DNA of 64,000 nucleotides from positions 57,294,610 through 57,358,609 of the forward strand of contig CAMTDV010000013.1 of assembly GCA_947069175.1 (NCBI GenBank), written 5' to 3'. A program made the translations under genes and the position numbers. Under the pieces are notes generated by a model that saw nothing but the letters and a program-made list of their open reading frames with translations, was not told where the DNA came from and ran no database searches. This DNA is from Scalesia atractyloides. Its lineage: Eukaryota > Streptophyta > Magnoliopsida > Asterales > Asteraceae. Positions 24,300-36,386 of this stretch are shown here, piece after piece (positions within the stretch are counted from its first letter, which is position 1; every line of letters begins with the position of its first letter).

Positions 24300-24737
24300 T
24301 CGTAAACTTTCAATTTTCACAAATTGGTCAGTCTTTTCAACAGATTTTTCTTTTATTACCAATTTTTGTTCAACCCTTTCTAACTTCCCGGTTGAAACAT
24401 ATGTTTCAACTTTTACAGGAAAAATTATCTTTTTTATCACCCATGTTTGGTTTTTAGATATTGCTTTCTTGAAATACAATATAGAATCTTTTGTTCAGCA
24501 CTTTTTGAAGTTTCACCAGCTTTGAATTTTGAAAATTTAGTGTTAACTGGTTTCACTTTGCTTGTAGATTCTTTGACTTGTTTCCAAACTTATGTTGGTA
24601 CAAACACCGTTGAGTTTTGCTTTAAATCTCTGAAATTTTTCTTAACACCGGAAACTGGTTTAGGCTTTGACTGTGGACATTGTCTAACAATGTGTCCAAC
24701 TTTATTACATCGAGAACATTCCTTAACCTGTTCTAGC
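24300..24737 (-). pseudogene. Copia-type gag fragment with zinc knuckle (element F)
   Basis: On the minus strand 24718 to 24677 encodes CSRCNKVGHIVRQC, a perfect CX2CX4HX4C nucleocapsid knuckle, followed by PQSKPKPVSGVKK and a Lys/Ser-rich tail with a stop at about 24595. The N-terminal Gag would lie to the right but is removed at the junction with G. It is a gag remnant that cannot make a complete protein. Confidence 0.7.
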
Positions 24738-26853
24738 TTAGCAATAGCAGAGTTTAGACTTCAGAAGAGCTTTGCCTTCAGTAGAGCTTTGTCTCAACAG
24801 AGCTTGCTATAGCAGAGCTTAGACTTTAGGAGAGCTTTACTGGGGCAGATGTTTCAGTATATTTTGGCTTGTTGCCCACACAAGCTGTCAGAAACCATTA
24901 ACACAAAACCAGGGGCTTTAAAATTGTTATGCCATGTTCTAGGACACTTATCCTCATCTTCTAACTTTTGCCAACACCTGGAACCGCCTCCTTCAAGCTC
25001 CAACACTATAAATAGAAGTGTTTGCAACACTTTAAACTTGTACATTCTTAAAAATACTCCTCTTATCACTTCTGAAGTTTCCTAGTCTTTAAGAGCTTCT
25101 GATTCAAGTTTATTTTCATCTAAGGATCACTTGTAAGTGCTCCTTTCAGTTACATTTCGTTTATTAGGCATTTAAAGCCAATGGTCAAACAATTTCAATA
25201 ATTGCTTTGACTTTCGGGTTAGACCCGATTGAGACTAGTTTGCTACTGATTTAAGGTTGCATTATGATCGTAATTTAATGTATCATAACCCTCTGAGGTT
25301 ATAATATGTGATCATAATCATATTCTGAGTTTTTGTACAAGTATCAATATTATGCCATATTTTGACCTTTTTGCAAGAAATAAGGTTTTAATTAATATTG
25401 AACTTGCAAATGATTTATGTACTAATATGTTATTGTAGTTAACGTATTTTGATGTTATTAAACTAATCATAAACTGAGTTTTCATAAAAGACCGTAAATG
25501 ATGTCACTTAATGACTAAAATGCGCTCATGGCACATATTTTGATTTTAAAACCTTAATGATCATATAAGTTGATAACCTACTGATGTTACCACTTATTTA
25601 AAGTAAAATGGCATATAGAACTTTTTTATAACTCATCCGACTACCCGGTATCGCTTATATACTATGGTTAAGCTTATCTAACTAATTTACGTAAGTTTAC
25701 CGAAACGAATCAAATCTTATCATATTTACTTCAAATTCTAGAATGTATATTGTTTACACATATAATACAAGTCCTAGTACTTGTTGGGTTTAAACTACAT
25801 TCCATTCCGGTCATCGCTTAATCAAGCGTATCGTACCGTTTCATTAATTTAAGTTAACCGGTCCAAGTGTATGACTTAAAAAGGACCCGTTGACAATCTA
25901 ATTGGTTATTTAAACTATCCATTCCAGACTAGGGACTTCCAGTACACTACAACCAACCTTAGTTATTTGATTACGACTGAGCTATTTATAATTCTTGCAT
26001 ATTAAGACGAGTTTTAGCCCAGGTAAATATTCTTAACCTATTTTCCCTATACGGTCTTGGGATACTGTAAATTATTACCGCTTGGTCGGGTATGGGATCA
26101 TATGTCGGATTGTGACTAGAAAATCCGCATAACCCATTTTAATTTATTTTGTCTGATAACTTAAACATTGGGGGTTAACACGACCGTGCCCTAGATATCC
26201 TCGACTCATTTAAGTTGCTAATGGCCACGACTAAGCATGGGGTGTAGGCATACACCTGACAGATGCTAATGCTATTTAAAATGTTTTCTTACCCATATTG
26301 GGGATACCCCCTTCGTGGGTAAAAGTGGTGTGTCAGTTAATCATGTTATTCGGTTTCTGCACCGGACCCCATATGTATTGACATGCATGTAAAACTGTGT
26401 ACAAGATTATTATAATTGTCCCAAGTTATTTATGAAATTACATGTGCCTTGTGCACTTCAATAAATTTTGAAATATTTTCAAAATATGTCGGTTATTTGT
26501 ATTTACGGGTGAAAACTAACGTATCTTCAAAAGACTAAGTGAGAGGTTGCAAAGAACGTAAATAGGCTGGAAGCGGGACGGTAAATGCTTAAGTGGAATT
26601 TGCAACTCCATTGCATAGAAGCCTGTAGTCTATTATTTCATTTGGTAACTTTTTAATCCGCCTATGGATCTTTACATATACTATTCATTTGTATATTATT
26701 TTGAATATTTGGACATTTATATTGTAATAATAATTTAAATCAAGGCTTCCATTGTGCTATCTGTGATTATATGACTACTAGGATATCAATCTTACGTCAC
26801 GATACTCCCCACCCGGGCCCACCTTGATTTGGTTGGAAATCCGGGGTGTGACA
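24738..26853 (+). repeat. 5' LTR of element G, first ~465 bp missing
   Basis: Homologous by eye to 34267-36386, ending CCGGGGTGTGACA. TATAAATA is at 25007-25014. It begins abruptly inside the CAGAGCTT repeat block, right next to the gag knuckle of F, so a deletion has joined F and G. Confidence 0.8.
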
Positions 26854-26856
26854 GGT

Positions 26857-26869
26857 TGGTATCAGAGCC
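26857..26869 (+). other. Primer binding site of element G
   Basis: TGGTATCAGAGCC lies three bases after the LTR end, of tRNA-Met type. Confidence 0.85.
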
Positions 26870-27026
26870 AACTTTTGAGAGAATTAAACACTAACCTTTT
26901 GTGTTTAATCTCAAACAGCACAATAGCACATTCCTTAGACTTTCCGAGTCTAGGCATTGACCTAGGATCACTCATATCCTTATTAAGCTGTCATAATTTT
27001 TTTGTTGTTGATATTTAACAGATATT

Positions 27027-28080
27027 ATGCCGCCAAGATTTAGAGGAAAAGGAAAAGGTCCTATGAGGGGAGGACCATCAAGATAGATACCTCCCATACT
27101 AACAGCTCATATCCTTACCAAGATTCGGGAAATTCTTACTCATCTTAACCTACGAGACATTCTATTTTCTATCATTCTTCTCATCGTGCGCACCATTATT
27201 CCCACTCATACCATTCACATCATCATCATTCACATTCATATCATGACTCTTTTACCTAACCAATATATAAACACATCACTCGTTTGTCAAGATCAGCAGG
27301 ATGATGACTCTGATCCGGAAATGCCACCATCAGGATCCAACATGCATCCGATTGAGATATCAAGCGGGACTACATCTTATGCAGGATCTCCTTATCAAGG
27401 TCCCGATGAATGGGACCAATATTTTAACCAATTTACTTTTGTAAATACACCTCCCTATCATTCTCCAATACCGCCTCCACCGCCTCCACAAAAAGATGTG
27501 CAAATGAAACCGGTGGAGCAACCGCAACTACCTCCAGAACCACCAAGGAAGAAACGTCGAGCACGCATGTTTGTGCACACGGGACAACAGTCGGGCTCGC
27601 TACCACCATTGCCCCAAACATACCCCACTATTCCCAAGGACCCACAAATGGGTGGACCCTCGAATACTATACCAGTAGTTAACCCAACATCACAAATTTC
27701 TGTTCAACTACCACCACCATCAGGTTTTGATAACCCAATCCCTACATATCCAGATACGTCTGGGTAAAATCCTTTAAACCCATCTACGCTGCTGGATTAT
27801 GAGTATCAGGCGCCATCGTATGACCCATTTATCTAAGCAGTTGTACATAATACTTTATACATTTCTCCTTTCCCTCCCATATATCCAACTACGGGATATC
27901 CAACTTGTGGGTACCCATATCCTGCGGTGCCATAGCCACTGACACCGCCACAACTATAGGCCATTAATCAGGCCTTTGAAAGAGCGGAACAAATTCAGCG
28001 TTAGGCTGAAAGGACGGAGAGGAAGACAAGCAAGTTTTTTTAAAAAGCTCTCCGAACTGGTCAGGGGAAAGAAAGATGAG
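27027..28080 (+). pseudogene. Pre-gag ORF of element G (proline-rich), broken
   Basis: The ATG at 27027 gives MPPRFRGKGKGPMRGGPSR and a stop (27084). A long open frame to 27767 then encodes DPEMPPSGSNMHPIEISSG, a proline-rich stretch (IPPPPPPQKD, PPEPPRKKRRAR) and DPQMGGPSN, and ends at a stop. Traces continue to about 28080, with a charged coiled-coil-like end (QAFERAEQIQR-stop-AERTERK). It lies between primer site and gag. Its role is unknown; the basic cluster KKRRAR could bind nucleic acid or act as a nuclear signal (inference). Element H has a different protein in the same place. Confidence 0.6.
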
Positions 28081-28119
28081 TGAAAGTTTTCTTCTAATTA
28101 TCATATATTGATTTCCTCT

Positions 28120-28202
28120 TAAGTCCCTGCATGGATAAGTATTTCGTCTTTAGTCCCTGCGTGGACAAGTATTTCTTTTAGTCTCTGCGTGGATAAGTAT
28201 CC
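28120..28202 (+). repeat. Three ~31-bp tandem repeats after the pre-gag ORF of G
   Basis: AGTCCCTGC.TGGA.AAGTAT recurs at about 28121, 28155 and 28183 with small changes (GCATGG, GCGTGG, GCGTGG). The tract is non-coding. Confidence 0.7.
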
Positions 28203-28445
28203 TATTTTATTTTAAGCCCAGTTTAAGGCAAAGTATTGTAATATTTTCATCATTTAATGATAATTTTGGAATTATTCATAATATATGTATTATTTCATTA
28301 CATCATTTTCAATCGATCGTCTCGATTTTAATCAAAATACTATCGATCCGCTGTATATTGCCAAAAGATCATCTTAATAGTTTTTAACTAGTCAATTGGC
28401 AAAGTCCATGATATTTGGCAACTATAAATGACAGTTAAGGATGAC

Positions 28446-29010
28446 TAACCCTTCTATCCAGAGGTGGTGAACTATGTTCAAGCCTCATAAGCTTATGGTT
28501 AAATGCGACCATGGCTACTATATATATATATTATTGTCAAACTATTAAGACAATTATTCAGTATTAACATTCAAGTAATGTTAAAACTCTCGGTAGTGTG
28601 ACATGAAAACCATGCTAGCTGTCCAGGCGATGGACTACATCCAAGCCTTATAGCCTATATGATCAAATTTGATCATGCCTAACATCATCAAATGCGATGA
28701 TCGTATGTATTAACATCCTTAGTGATGAACTACCTACGGGATTATATTTTTATTGTCCACCGAGGCAATGACAGTTGTGACCTTATGATCCACTGTCCAA
28801 CAGGTGATGGACTATGTCCAAGCCTTATAGCCTATATGATCAAATTTGATCATGGCTAATATCATCAATTGCGATGATCATTTGTATTAACATCCTTAGT
28901 GCTGATCTGTCTATGGGTTATATTGTCAACTGAAACAATGACAGTTGTGACCTTATGATCCACTGTCCAACAGGTGATGGACAATGTCCAAACCTCAAAT
29001 CCCTTGATGG
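28446..29010 (+). repeat. ~175-bp tandem repeats in the leader before the gag of G
   Basis: Two good copies (about 28626-28800 and 28801-28971) and two partial ones (about 28450 and 28972 onward) share GATGGACTA.(G/A)TCCAAGCC, the palindrome GATCAAATTTGATC, CATCATCAA.TGCGATGATC, and CAATGACAGTTGTGACC near the end. Each copy could form hairpins. The block lies between the pre-gag ORF and gag. Confidence 0.75.
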
Positions 29011-29267
29011 TCCTTTGAGACCTATGCTAATTATATATAGTTACTTTATTCAACATTTACTTTGAAATGTTAAAATTATAAATTTTGGCAGTTGTGTTGT
29101 TATACACACTGATCCAAAGGGGTGAAGGATATATATATATAAAGCACATAGCCTGTATGTTTTAATACCATGACAGATGAAACTTTTAAGTCATCAGATT
29201 TTATGATCAATAATTATATTGCCACTAAGCAATTATTTAATTATTCTTTTAGACCAAGCTTATTGAA

Positions 29268-30420
29268 ATGGTAAATCCACATTCTGATGGAGCCAATAGC
29301 GGACAAAACAATGATATTAATGTGAATGTTAACCACAATGGTGAGAGAGTTGATCTCCGAGCCATGATAGCCGCAGAAGTCGGCAAGGGTATGAATAACT
29401 TTACAGCTAACTTTAAGGGATCGAGTATCGCTCGTTCTAAGTCCCATTCAATTCCAAATTCATCTGCCCGTAAGGAAAGCTCGCATTATTCTTCAACTGC
29501 GAAGAGCAAGCCAAAGCGGGACTATAAGGAAAAGCCTCGTTCTTCAAAGGACGATTGTACTTACAAGTACTGTGTCTCGTGCAAGCCCCGAGATTTCAAC
29601 AGAGAAAAGGGGGCTACTGATGCCATGAAGTGGCTAGTCGAGATGGAGACTATAGTGGCTATCAGCGGATGTGCTGATAAAGATGTTGTCAAGTTCGTCT
29701 CACAATCATTTAAAGGCGATACCTTAACTTGGTGGAAGGAAATGATACAATTAACAGGGAAGATACCCCTGTACAATTTGGAATGGTCCAAGTTTGTAGA
29801 CCTCATCAAGGAAACATACTATCCACCACATGAGGTGGAAAAAGTGGAGTCAGATTTCTGACTCTCATCATGAAGAACCTAGATTGTTGGAAGTATGTAA
29901 CCGATTTTAACTCTCTATCTAGGTTAGTGCCCTATTTGATTACTCCGGAACCTAAGCGCATTGCGCGATTTATTGGGGGTCTAGCACCTGAAATCAAGGG
30001 TATGATGAAGGCTTCAAGGCCTACCTCATATAGGTCTGCTGTAGACCTATCCCTTTTCCTCACTTTGGATGCAGTGAGGCAGAAGTCGGTCAAGACCAAG
30101 ATCAACAAGAAAAGGAAACGGGAGGATAATTACTCCCAAAAGTCAAAGAAAGGGAATTATGGGTTCAAGAGGAACCAATAATGGTCCGATGAAAGGCCTA
30201 TATGCAAGACTTGCAACGAACAGCATTGGGGACAGTATCGTTCAGATCAGTAGGCAAAACCATGTGGCATATGCAAGAATTCAGGGCATAGGTCCTTTGG
30301 ATTGTAAGGACTAAAGAGCGACGTTTGTTATGGTTGTGGCGAGAAGCGCCACATTAAAACTAGCTGCCCCAAAGCTGCCGAAAAGGGTACTGCAAAACCC
30401 CGAGAGGCAAAAAAATGGAA
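29268..30420 (+). pseudogene. gag: gag of element G, frameshifted
   Basis: The first frame (29268-29861) has an N-terminal region (MVNPHSDGANSGQNN), a Lys/Ser-rich linker and the capsid-type gag domain (RDFNREKGATDAMKWLVEME, DTLTWWKEM). It stops at 29859 and the domain continues in another frame from 29870 (RLVPYLITPEPKRIARFIGG). After KKRKREDNY two knuckles remain at about 30260-30375: CGICKNSGH...S lacking its last Cys before a stop, and CYGCGEKRHIKTSC, complete. Confidence 0.8.
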
Positions 30421-30436
30421 CACCTAAGCCTTCTAG

Positions 30437-33400
30437 ATGAATGCGAGGGAAGCAGTTAATGACACAAATGTCATAACGGGTACGTTCCTCATTAACGATA
30501 TATTTACTAGTGTTCTTTTCGATTCCGGAGCTGATAAGTCTTTTGTAGACCATAAGTTTAGTAAACTACTGAATCAACCTATAAGAACCCTAGATATACC
30601 CTATGAAGTAGAATTAGCCAACGGTACATTAGAAACTGCATCTTCTATCCTTGATGGATGCTCTATACCCATTATGAATCATTCAATCCCCATGTCTCTT
30701 CTGCCAAACTGGCTCAATGTAGTCTTAGGCATGGATTGGTTATCCGGTAACCAAGCCCGCATTGCCCGCGGTAAGAAACTCATCGAAGTTAAGACCCCAT
30801 CTGGTGAAATGCTCACCATCCATGGAGATTTACACTATGGATTGCCTGAGAAAGTGTCACTACTCAAGCTATCCAAATGTCTAAAGAGTGGATGTGTCAT
30901 TACATGGCACAGGTTACAATAGACAAGCCAAAGCCCAAGATTGAAGACATACCAGTCATCTCTGAATACCCTGATGTATTTCCTGAAGAACTACCTGGCC
31001 TACCTCCAAAAAGACAAGTGGAGTTTAGGATTGATATCATACAAGGAGCTGCACCAATTGCAAGTGCACCATATCGGTTGGCGCCAACAGAGATAAAGGG
31101 TTTAAAGACCCAACTTGAAGAACTTTTGGAGAAAGGCTTTATTCAGCCTAGTTCTTCACCTTGGGGAGCTCCTACCTTATTTGTTAAGAAAAAGGACGAG
31201 TCAATGCGGATGTGCATTGACTATCGCGAACTAAATAAGATAACAATCAAGAACCGTTATCCTCTGCCCAAGATCGACAATTTGTTCGACCAGCTTCAAG
31301 GGGCTAGTTCCTTCTTGAAGATCGACTTGAGTTTAGGATATCACCAACTGAAAATTAGGAACGAGGATGTTCCAAAGACTGCTTTAGGACAAAATACGGC
31401 CACTATGAGTTTCTAGTGATGCCTTTTGGGCTCACTAATGCACCAGCAGCATTCATGGATCTCGTGAATAAAGTCTGCAAGTCGTATTTAGACAAGTTCA
31501 TCATAGTCTTTATAGATGGCATACTTGTCTATTCTCGTAATCAGAATGAGCACCAAAAACACCTCAGATGCATCTTAGAATTGTTAAGATAAAAGAAACT
31601 CTATGCAAAGATCTCAAATGTGAATTTTGGCTTAGAAAAGTCCAATTCTTTGGACATATGATTAGTGAGCGTGGTATCCAAGTGGATCCCGCCAAGATTG
31701 AAGCGATTATGAATTGGGAAGCACCAAAGACTCCATTTGATATTCGTAGCTTTTTAGGATTGGCCGGTTATTACAGAAGATTCTTTGAAATTTTTTCCCG
31801 TATTGCCACTCCTTTGACTACTTTGACCCGTAAAAACGTCAAGTTTGACTAGGGTCCTAAGCAAAAGGAATCTTTTGAGATTCTAAAGCACAAATTAAGC
31901 AATGCTCCTGTCTTAACCCTACCTGAGGGTATTCAAGATTTCGTTGTTTATAGTGATGCCTTGCACACCGGCATGGGCTGTGTGCTGATGAAGAGAGGCA
32001 AAGTGATTGCTTATGCATCACGGTAACTTAAGGTGCATGAAATAAATTACACCACCCACGACTTGGAGTTGGGTGCTGTTGTATTTGCACTAAAGTTGTG
32101 GAGACACTATTTATATGGCACAAAGTGTATTATATACACTGACCACAAATGTCTCCAACATCAACCTAATCAGAAAGATTTAAACATGCGACAAGGCCAT
32201 TGGATGGAGACCTTGAACGATTACGAATGTGAGCTTCGTTACCATCCCGGTAAAGCAAATGTCGTCGCTGACACATTAAGTCACAAGGATAGAATTAAGT
32301 CGATAAAGATTAATGCCAAAAGTATCAATCTCAAATCTAGATTGAATGAGAAGCTGCTAGAGTTGAGAAACAATATTTATTAGAAACAAATACTCCCAAT
32401 GAAGGAAGCAGGTGCAACTGTTGATCAATTAACACCTGGGAGTGATGGAATCCTGAGATTTAATAATCATATTTGGGTTCCTATCTTTGGAGAACTCAGA
32501 GATCTGATTCTCCAGGAAGCTCATAATTCTAGATATTCAGTTCACCCTGGAGGTGATAAAATGTATCAGGATTTGAAAAAGAATTATAGGTGGATGGGTA
32601 TGAAGAAATCCATAGCCACCTACATAAGTAAGTGTCTGACGAGTTCACAAGTTAAAGCTGAACATCAGAAACCGTCAAGACTTTAGAACAGCTCGAAATT
32701 CCCACATGGAAGTGGGAAATGGTAACAATGGATCTAATTACCAAGTTACCTAAGACCAAACGTGGTAATGACACAATTTGGGTCATCATCGATATGTTAA
32801 CGAAGTCAACACATTTCTTGTCCATAAAGGAAACATATAGCTCCGATAAGTTGGCTAAGTTATATGTGGACGAGATTGTGTCTCTGCATGGCGTGCCAAT
32901 ATCTATCATGTCTGATAGAGACACTAAATATACAACCCACTTTTGGAAAAGTTTCCAACAATCATTAGGCACGAAATTGAATTTCAGTACGGCTTACCAC
33001 CCTCAGACTGACGGACAGAGTGTACTTACTATCCAGACTTTAGAAGACATGATTAGAGTATGTGTAATCGATTTAGGTGGTAGCTGGGATGACCATCTAC
33101 CCCTAATAGAAATCTCCTACAATAACAGTTATCATACAAGCATCAAGGCTGCTCCTTTTGAGGCCTTGTATGGGAGAAAATGTTGAACGCCCATTTGTTG
33201 GGCCGAAGTTGGAGAAGTTCAACTATCAGGACCTGAGATTGTCCTAGAAACCACAAAAAAGATTGTACAAATCCGTGATCGTCTCAAAGCTGCTAGGGAT
33301 AGGCAGAAGAGTTATGCTGACAAGAGGCGTAAACCTCTTAAGTTCCAAGTAGGGGACAAGGTCATGCTAAAAGTATCACCATGGAAAGGTGTGATACGCT

Positions 33401-33806
33401 TTCGAAAAAGGGGCAATTTGAGCCCAAGGTATATCGGACCATTCGAGATAACTGAATGTGTCGAATCTGCATATAAGCTTAAACTACCTGAGGAGCTAAG
33501 TGGAATTCATGATGTGTTCCACATTTGTAATTTGAAGAAATGTCTAGCCGATGAGTCGCTAGTAATGTCACATCATGATGTGCAAATTATTGAAAACCTA
33601 AGGTTTGTTGAAATATCAATCGCGATCGAGGATCGACAGGTTAGGAAGCTCCGAGGGAAAAAGATTCCAATTGTAAAAGTAAAATGGGATGCCCGTCGAG
33701 GACCCAATATACATGGGAGACCGAGTCCATTAAGAGACAAAAGTACCCCTATATTTTTGAATAAAATGTCAAGGTCAAGATTTCTTTTAAGGGGGGTGAA
33801 GATGTA
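30437..33806 (+). pseudogene. pol: Protease-pol-chromodomain region of element G
   Basis: Protease: VLFDSGADKSFVDHKF (about 30512-30556). RT: from about 30940, MCIDYRELNKITIKNRYPLP; a frameshift near 31390; the catalytic box is FIDG (31509-31520), second Asp lost. RNase H (31690-32290): stops after SR at 32023 and FD at 31852; YTDHKCLQ intact. Integrase: HNSRYSVHPGG...KCLTSSQVK lacks the second zinc Cys; the core has MDLITKL and MSDRDTKY, but the third residue (Glu of the D-X35-E motif) is Val at 33022-33024. A stop at 33184 splits off the C-terminal part with WKGVIRFRKRGNLSPRYIGP. A decayed chromodomain (IPIVKVKWDARRGPN) ends at 33806. Confidence 0.85.
33775..33802 (+). other. Polypurine tract of element G
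   Basis: TTTTAAGGGGGGTGAAGA immediately precedes the 3' LTR start TGTAACACCTC; the G-rich core is at 33791-33796. Confidence 0.75.
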
Positions 33807-36386
33807 ACACCTCATAAATTTATGTCCGGTAATATACTGAAAAGGGTGTCCATACTCTCAGTTGTGCCTAATTATGGCCGAGATGGACTATTTTTGCGAA
33901 AAGTTGAATGTGGAGGGACTAAAGGTGTCAACATGCTGAAACTATCCCTCTGAGTGACACTTTACAACTTCCATGCTCTCAAAATGAGCCACTTGGTGGA
34001 CGAGAGGGACCATTTGTGAATTTAATATATACGTTCAACTTTACAAGGTCTGATGATACATCCTCTATTAAACTTCAGCAGAGCTTTGTATTCAACAGAG
34101 CTTAGGAGACCTTGGACATTTAAACTCTGCTGAAACACAAAAGATAACCACTGCTAAGCTAACCACTGATGATAACCATCCTCTATTGATCTTAAACAGA
34201 GCTTGCTATAACAGAACTTAGACTTCAGCAGAGCTTTGTCTTCAGTAGGGCTTTGCTTTCAACGGAGCTTAGCTATGGCAGAGTTTAGACTTTAGAAGAG
34301 CTTTGCCTTCAGCAGAGCTTTGTCTCAACAGAGCTTGCTATAGAAGAGCTTAGACTTTAGCAGAGCTTTACTAAGGTAGATGTTGTAGTATATTTTGGCT
34401 TGTTGCCCACACAAAGCTGTCTGAAACCATTAACACAAAACTAGGGGCTTCAAAACTGCTATGCCACATTCTAGGATACTTGTCCTCATCTTCTAACTTC
34501 TGTCAACACCTGGAACCGCCTCCTTCAAGCTCCAACACTATAAATAGAAGTGTGTGCAACACTTTAAACTTGCACATTCTTAAAAATACTCCTCTTATCA
34601 CTTCTGAAGATTTCTAGTCTTTAAGAGCTTCTGATTCAATTTTCTTTTCCTCTAAGGATCACTTGTAAGTGCTCCTTTCAGTTACATTTAGTTTATTAGG
34701 ATTCTAAAGCCAAAGGTCAAACAATTTCGATAATTGCTTTGACTTTCAGGTTAGACCCGATTGAGACTAGTTTGCTACTGATTTAAGGTTGCATTATGAT
34801 CGTAATTTAATGTATCATAACTATCTGAGGTTATAATATGTGATCATAATCATATTCTAACTTTTTGTACAAGTATCAATATTATGCCATATTTTGACCA
34901 AAATGCCCTTTTTGCAAGAAATAAGGTTTTAATTAATAACGAACTTGCAAATGATTTATGTACTGATATGTTAATGTAATTAACATATTTTGATGTTATT
35001 AAACTAATCATAAACTGAGTTTTCATATAAGATCGTAAACTATGTCACTTAATAACTAAAATGCGCTCATGGCACATATTTTGATTTTAAAACCTTAATG
35101 ATCATATAAGTTGATAACCTACTGATGTTACAACTTATTTAAAGTAAAATGGCGTATAGAACTTGTTTATAACTCATCCAACTACCCGGTATCGCTTATA
35201 TGCGTACGGTTAAGCTTATCTAACTAATTTACGTAAGTTTACAGAAACGGGTCAAATCTTATCATTTTTACTTCAAAATCAAGAATGTATATTGCTTACC
35301 CATATTATACAAGTCCTAGTACTTGTTGGGTTTAAACTACATTCCATTCCGGTCATCGCTTAATCAAGCGTATCGTACAATTTCATTAATTAAGTTAACC
35401 GGTCCAAGTCTATGACTTAAAAAGGACCAGTTGACATTCTAATTGGTTATTTAAACCATTCATTCCAGACTAGGGACTTCTAGTACAGTGCAACCAACCT
35501 TAGTTAATTGATTACCGCTGAGCTATTTATAATTCTTGCATATTAAGACGAGTCTTAGCCCAGGTTAATACTCTTAACCTATTTTCTTATACGGGCTTGG
35601 GATACGTTAAATTATTACGGCTTGGTCGGTATGGGATCCTATGTCGGATTTGACTAGAAAATCCGCATAACCCGTGTTAATTTGTTTTGTCTGATAACTT
35701 AAACATTGGGGTTTAACACAATTGTGCCCTGGATATCCTCAACTCATTTAAGTTGCTAACGGCCACGACTAAGCATGGGGTGTAGACATACACCTGACAG
35801 ATGCTAATGCTATTTAAAATGTTTTCTTACCCATATTGGGGATACCCCTTCATGGGTTAAAGTGGTGTGTCAATTAATCATGTTATTCGGTTTCTGCACC
35901 GGACCCCATATGTATTGACAGGCATGTAAAACTGTATACAAGATTATTATTATTGTCCCAAGTTATTTATGAAATTACATGTGCCTTGTGCACTTTAATA
36001 AATTTTGAAATATTTTCAAAATGTGTCTGTTATTTGTATTTACCTGTGAAAACTGATGTATCTTCAAAAGACTAAGTGAGAGGTTGCAAAGAACTTAAAT
36101 AGGCTGGAAGCTGCCTGGTAAATGCTTAAGTGGAATTTGCAACTCCATTGCATAGAAGCCTATAGTCTGTTATTTCATTTGGTAACTTTTTAATCCGCCT
36201 GTGGATCTTTACCTATACTATCTGTTTGTATATTATTTTAAACATTTGGACATTATATTGTAATAATAATTTAAATCCAAGGCTTCCGTGCTATCTGTGA
36301 TTATATAACTATTAGGATACCAATCTTATGTCACGATACTCCCCACCCGAGCCCACCTTGATTTGGTTGGAAATCCGGGTGTGACA
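33803..36386 (+). repeat. 3' LTR of element G
   Basis: 2.58 kb, TGTAACACCTC to CCGGGTGTGACA. U3 contains a block of imperfect CAGAGCTT-based repeats (34066-34378) just upstream of TATAAATA (34539-34546). The downstream part is a long AT-rich leader/U5 without ORFs, closely matching the 5' copy. Confidence 0.85.

Larger units (their letters stand above)
21872..24737 (-). mobile_element. Element F: truncated minus-strand copia-type element
   Basis: Its LTR (21872-22336) is followed on the right by a purine tract, read on the minus strand as AGCCAAGGGAGAGAC directly before TGTTGATGC, so the element points left. The 2.4 kb to the right is AT-rich with a gag zinc knuckle at its far end. No integrase, RT or RNase H motif is visible between knuckle and purine tract. 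The 5' LTR is missing; the fragment stops where the truncated LTR of G begins. Confidence 0.65.
24738..36386 (+). mobile_element. Element G: Tekay-type chromovirus, decayed
   Basis: LTRs at 24738-26853 (5' truncated) and 33803-36386 flank a primer site, a proline-rich pre-gag ORF, a repeat-bearing spacer, gag, and a protease-RT-RNase H-integrase-chromodomain region in the usual Ty3/gypsy order. The chromodomain at the integrase C-terminus and the sequence style point to the Tekay (Del) lineage. Frameshifts, stops and lost catalytic residues make it inactive. Confidence 0.85.
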
